A DNA stretch of 64,000 nucleotides from contig CM049318.1 in NCBI GenBank assembly GCA_026874595.1, forward strand, positions 41,582,456-41,646,455, in the 5' to 3' direction. Shown piece after piece: positions 60,176 to 64,000 of this stretch. The position numbers and the translations under genes are program-made. This stretch comes from Sipunculus nudus. Its lineage: Eukaryota > Annelida > Sipuncula > Golfingiida > Sipunculidae. The notes under the pieces are model-generated. The model saw only the letters and a program-made list of their open reading frames with translations, was not told the origin of the DNA and did no database searches. The first letter of the stretch is position 1, and every line of letters starts with the position of its first letter.

Positions 60176-60269
60176 ACCTAAGTTTACAGGACACAGATGA
60201 AACCCGAGTTGCGAATCTGATAGTATCAATATAATGGGGAAGTCCCATAATAAAGGAAAGTATGTGTCC

Positions 60270-60795
60270 AAAATAGAAAAAATAAAGGTGGCGCAACCAG
60301 TCTGAAGAAACCAATCATAATTAATAATCAATAAACGCCCCAGGTTTCAGAACACTGGATGAAACAACAGCTGAGAACCTTACATAATTGCTGTCATTTG
60401 ACGGTCGTAAAAACAAACAGAAAATCGTAAACATTAAAAAAAAGGTGGCGCCACCAGTTTTTTGTGAACTGACAAAACAAGTCATGGTCAATATTCAAGG
60501 CATGATTCATGGCAATCCATGCATTAATTATCAAGATACTGGAGGTTTTGTATAAAAATTTTAATTATTCTGGGGGGGGGGGGGTACTTACAAGCCCCAT
60601 AGCTCCCAGGATATAGCTCGCACTGTCCTTACTTCAGGTTTCCAAAGAGACTTTTTTTTTACTTCCATGGATGTTCACTTAGAAGTTTCTAGGTCCAGTG
60701 GTTACGATTTGTGCCCTGTTAACGGCCGGAGGGAAGGACGACGGACAAAGCACCATTCCTATACCTCAGTTGACTTTCAGTCAGCTGAAGAAAAA
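60270..60795 (+). repeat. Single copies of the 340-bp repeat family
   Basis: Two diverged starts (about 60285 and the intact GGTGGCGCCACC at 60444-60455), then the same block order as 48223-49250, including a poly-G run in the TTATTCTGGG position, CCCTGTTAACGGCCGG and GACTTTCAGTCAGCTGA. Confidence 0.85.
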
Positions 60796-60827
60796 ACTGT
60801 GTCTGGCATCAGTATAATAAATACGCA

Positions 60828-61820
60828 ATTTGGTTTTTTCTAGACGGTGGTTTACCTGCTTCCGCTGTGATTTGACTCTCAAATATCTACACATGTATCG
60901 TCGGTGTGCTCTTCTGGGACAAGTTTTTTTCTTACGCGGGATTATTTCATATTCAGATGAATAATTAATAATTTTGATATTACCCCCTTAGGTGACCCTT
61001 TTCGATTTGTACTTTAAGGTCCTCCACGCATGTCACGCTTTGTCAGGAGGCGTCCAGCTTATTTTCCTGCATTTCACGCTAACTGGCCTTTTAAGACCAT
61101 GGCCAGAAAGCGTTCTCTGCCCGAGTCCGGAGTTTTTGTGAATACGCGGTCTGGCGGGTCCACAATAATCCCCATTGACCCCCAACCCCATCCATGATTA
61201 CACCTCTAAAAGAATGTTACACTCTCAAAAGAAAGTAGTGGTTTTTAATTCAAACGCTAAACCAAGACCAAATGACTCATCATGCCTAAGGTTACCGTCA
61301 ACTGACACCAAAGTAACATTTTCCGTGACGTCCTCTGAGCTTCAATTTATACAAAGTATCTTTCTTAAACTTTCACTTTGCTATAGCCATATAATGTCTT
61401 TAAATTATTGTCACAGTAGACGGCTTCTATATGCAAATCGTGATATATATATTTTATTGTCATCACTTTAGCAATGATGATGTTGTACTAATGTCGTTGA
61501 TCATAAAGAAAAATTTCCCCTCATAATTCGTAGACCATATATATGCCCCACGTCTTTTTCCAGAACGTATTTTCTTTTTGTGATTTGTTTAATAGCATAA
61601 TTAGCCAGACTTTGTTGACTTTTTAAAGGAAGAGTGGTTTCATGGAGAGTCCTTGCACAAAAATATTTATATCATACAGTGAACCACATGGTTAAAAAGT
61701 CCGTGCGGAAGCCCTGGATTAAAACATGCGACATCAGTCCCAACAGGCTTATTGCAGAACTATTTATCTAACAAAACCATGGATTTTCTACGGATGAATC
61801 AGGTCTATATAATTAAGATG
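60828..61820 (+). repeat. Tandem duplication, copy A (~1 kb)
   Basis: Shares ordered blocks with 61822-63450: TTTTCTAGAC..GGTTTACCT.CTTCC, TTAAGGTC.TC.AC.C.TGTCACG, TTAATTCAAA.CTAA..CAAGACC, CATCAACTGACA-like, CTTCAATT.ATACAAA.TATCTTTC, TTTATATCAT and CC.TGGATTTTC. No gene seen. Confidence 0.7.
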
Positions 61821-61821
61821 C

Positions 61822-63450
61822 AATTGGGGGTTTTCTAGACAAAGGTTTACCTACTTCCATTCTGATTTGGTCTTCGAAATTCCACACACGTATCGGCAGT
61901 GCGCTCTTTTATGACAAGTTTGTTTTATTTTGTGGGAGTATGCCCTATTAAGTTACATAATTAATCATTTTAATATTCTGCCAATAGGTGCCCCTATTTT
62001 TTCTGTGCTTTAAGGTCATCTACACCTGTCACGTTAACATTCAGATTTTCCTTCATTTCTGGATCATCATTGATCCCAATACTTCCAAGCCTTTTTACCA
62101 ACCTTTTAATTCAAAACTAAGACCACATGACTTTGCTTTCAATGCGAGGGCTTTTCAGTTTGGTTATCACTACGGCCAGACACGACCACCATTTGAACTT
62201 TTATGGATTTACAGATATGTTGATTACTATACATTCATAAATATCTTTCCATTATAACCATGGTTTCAAAAGCTCATCCAATTTATGGGTTGTTTGAAAA
62301 CAAGTTTTACAAAGCCCCACAACTAAACAAAATTCGGGGGGCGGGGATGGATCCACATATATCTTTTTACCAATACATCTTTAAATTTATAGGAATTCTA
62401 TTAACAAACTGGATTCTACAGTCGGAGCTTTAAAACCTCCTGATCATTCATGTGTTAAAGGGTACACTTTTCATGTATAAACACTGTTACGCTTCAGTGA
62501 CCCGGTTTCACCTGGCGTATGGCATAACAAATGCATACGAATAGGCGACTTCTACATGGGAACAGAGGGAATTCTTCTTTTGTCATAATGGTTGTAAAAA
62601 TATATGATGTTAATTCGGTTAACCTCGAAAATTTAATGGATTGTTCATACGTTTTTTTTCTGAAAATCCGTATATACTTTGTTACGTTAATTTTACATAA
62701 GACATAGCATAGAACCAAGGCTAAAGTTATTTCTTTGCCACGGACTTGCAAACCTGCCCTTTTATCCTGGAGCACCGTCAGTTTCTGATCAACCTGCTGA
62801 CAATCAACAAAGATCAGGACAAGCATTTAATACTGTATAGGGGTCTATTTGCCTGAGCCTGGTTTTCCACATTGGCAGCTTTTAGTTGCATTTTCAAGAA
62901 TTTCAAAAACTTTCAACGACATATATGTGTTTGTTATCATACCCAAGAATCCCATCAACTGACAACTAAAGACATAGGTTTTCGTGATGTTCTTTAAGCT
63001 TCAATTAATACAAATTATCTTTCATAAGCTTTCACTTTTTTGTATACAATAATATTATTTCTTCAAATTGTTACACGAAATAGATGCCTCAATTATATAT
63101 ATATATATATTAAAATAGCCATCATTCCGGCAGTGACGATATCGTGCCCAGGTTATTTATCGGAAGGAAAAAAATTCTCACGCAAAATGCGTATACCCTT
63201 TATATGCTTCCCGTCTACTTCTTTGTTTGAGCATAACTTATAATTATTTGCTGTTTTTTTTAGTGGAGGGGGTTTCGTGGAGTTTCCTAGCACCAGTGAT
63301 CTTTATATCATGAATAACAATCCCTGCAAAAATTACAGGATAAAAAATATGTGTCATTCAGTGCATTTTTCAGTACATTTGTAATGACCCTACCAGGTTA
63401 TATATATCATATAGAACCGTGGATTTTCCACGGTTGCATCTAGTTACTAT
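61822..63450 (+). repeat. Tandem duplication, copy B, interrupted
   Basis: Matches copy A in two parts (about 61822-62133 and 62934-63450) with roughly 800 bp of unrelated DNA between them. A (TA)n tract lies at 63095-63112. Confidence 0.65.
62134..62933. other. ~800-bp insertion splitting duplication copy B
   Basis: Present in copy B only. It contains a 110-codon minus frame (62494-62826) with no recognised domain. No clear inverted ends or target duplication seen. Confidence 0.45.
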
Positions 63451-64000
63451 ATTTTCGCTATGGGTATAACTTGTAGACAGGAGTCAACATTTAGTGGTTG
63501 GGAGTGGATACGTGTTCGTTTTTATGGCTCCTACTATATACATGGGCTGTTGTTGGAGTCGCGTACGTCGACCGCCAGTTACGACGTTGGTAGTTGGGTG
63601 GATAGATGTGTACGCGTGTGGTTGTGAGAAGTGATTTTTATAGATCACTTCATCCCCTGACCGTTCACATATATCAGACCGGTGCATTATGAAACGGTGT
63701 GCCCAGCGTAATAACATTGTGATGAATAACCAGGTTTTTCTATTCTTTACTTGAACCTTTCCAGAGGAGCATGCCAGGTCAGAATGACAGGAGATTCGTC
63801 ACAGAAATCTACCTAAGTGGGTCTATTCATGACTTATAATGAATGAAACCCCGTCCTGACAGACTGCAGAGCCTACAACAATCCGGGGTTGCCACTCCTC
63901 AATCACCTGTTCTATACGTCATTTACTTAACTTAAATGGCAATATCACTACAGTTTCTGTCAAAACTTAGCCAGGATTTTAAGATGGGTCTAGACGTCGT
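63451..64000. other. Unique sequence to window end
   Basis: GC-richer at 63560-63720; the minus frame at 63484-63717 lacks a recognised domain. Confidence 0.35.

Noticed and set aside
62494-62826. 110-codon minus frame as a gene
   Set aside because: It lies within an insertion in a duplicated non-coding block; no recognisable domain.

Overview
This window looks like animal nuclear DNA from a lophotrochozoan, most likely a bivalve mollusc. The basis is AT-rich unique DNA, many (TA)n tracts, unusually many poly-G/poly-C runs, and dispersed repeats with GGAC/GTCC-rich ends and AGGTCA-type half-sites, a style familiar from bivalve intergenic DNA. I cannot name a species. I see no convincing protein-coding gene, rRNA or intact tRNA gene in 64 kb. 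The long open frames come from microsatellites, tandem repeats or inverted repeats. The best coding remnant is a short piece resembling the C-terminal end of a non-LTR reverse transcriptase (17632-17904, minus). One possible orphan exon (about 7583-7749, minus) is weak.

Layout. 0-12 kb: degenerate TCA repeat, a Tigger/pogo-like MITE (2643-2817), a roughly 270-bp tandem array with tRNA-like Pol III boxes (4458-5292), a hairpin (5686-5796), then mostly unique AT-rich DNA with TA/GA microsatellites. 12.7-16.4 kb: a foldback-like element with about 245-bp iterated terminal inverted repeats and older repeats inside. 16.4-22.7 kb: mostly unique. 22.78-23.06 kb: a nearly perfect 98-bp-armed palindrome containing a type I hammerhead ribozyme fold; a shorter sibling lies at 34.73-34.88 kb in opposite orientation, and both sit in (TA)n tracts. 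25.95-26.41 kb: a long-TIR MITE. 29.2-30.1 kb: a solo-LTR-like unit with TATA box, duplicated E-box and polyadenylation signal. 32.7-33.2 and 41.9-42.4 kb: two copies of one TA-flanked MITE. 36.9-40.5 kb: a second large foldback-like element. 45.3-49.25 kb: a composite repeat containing a ~146-bp array followed by a ~340-bp array. 53.57-55.33 kb: abutting 25-bp and 31-bp minisatellites, each with higher-order structure. 60.8-63.45 kb: an old ~1-kb tandem duplication, one copy split by an insertion.

Between these lie moderately GC-rich, low-repeat islands (2.8-3.0, 3.3-3.8, 10.5-10.8, 19.2-19.6, 27.1-27.45, 31.0-31.85, 52.2-52.5, 55.3-55.8 and 58.5-59.0 kb). They could be conserved regulatory elements, but that needs comparative alignment. 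There is no gene set to describe working together: the window reads as an intergenic or intronic desert shaped by non-autonomous mobile elements. The most notable item is the ribozyme-bearing palindrome family.
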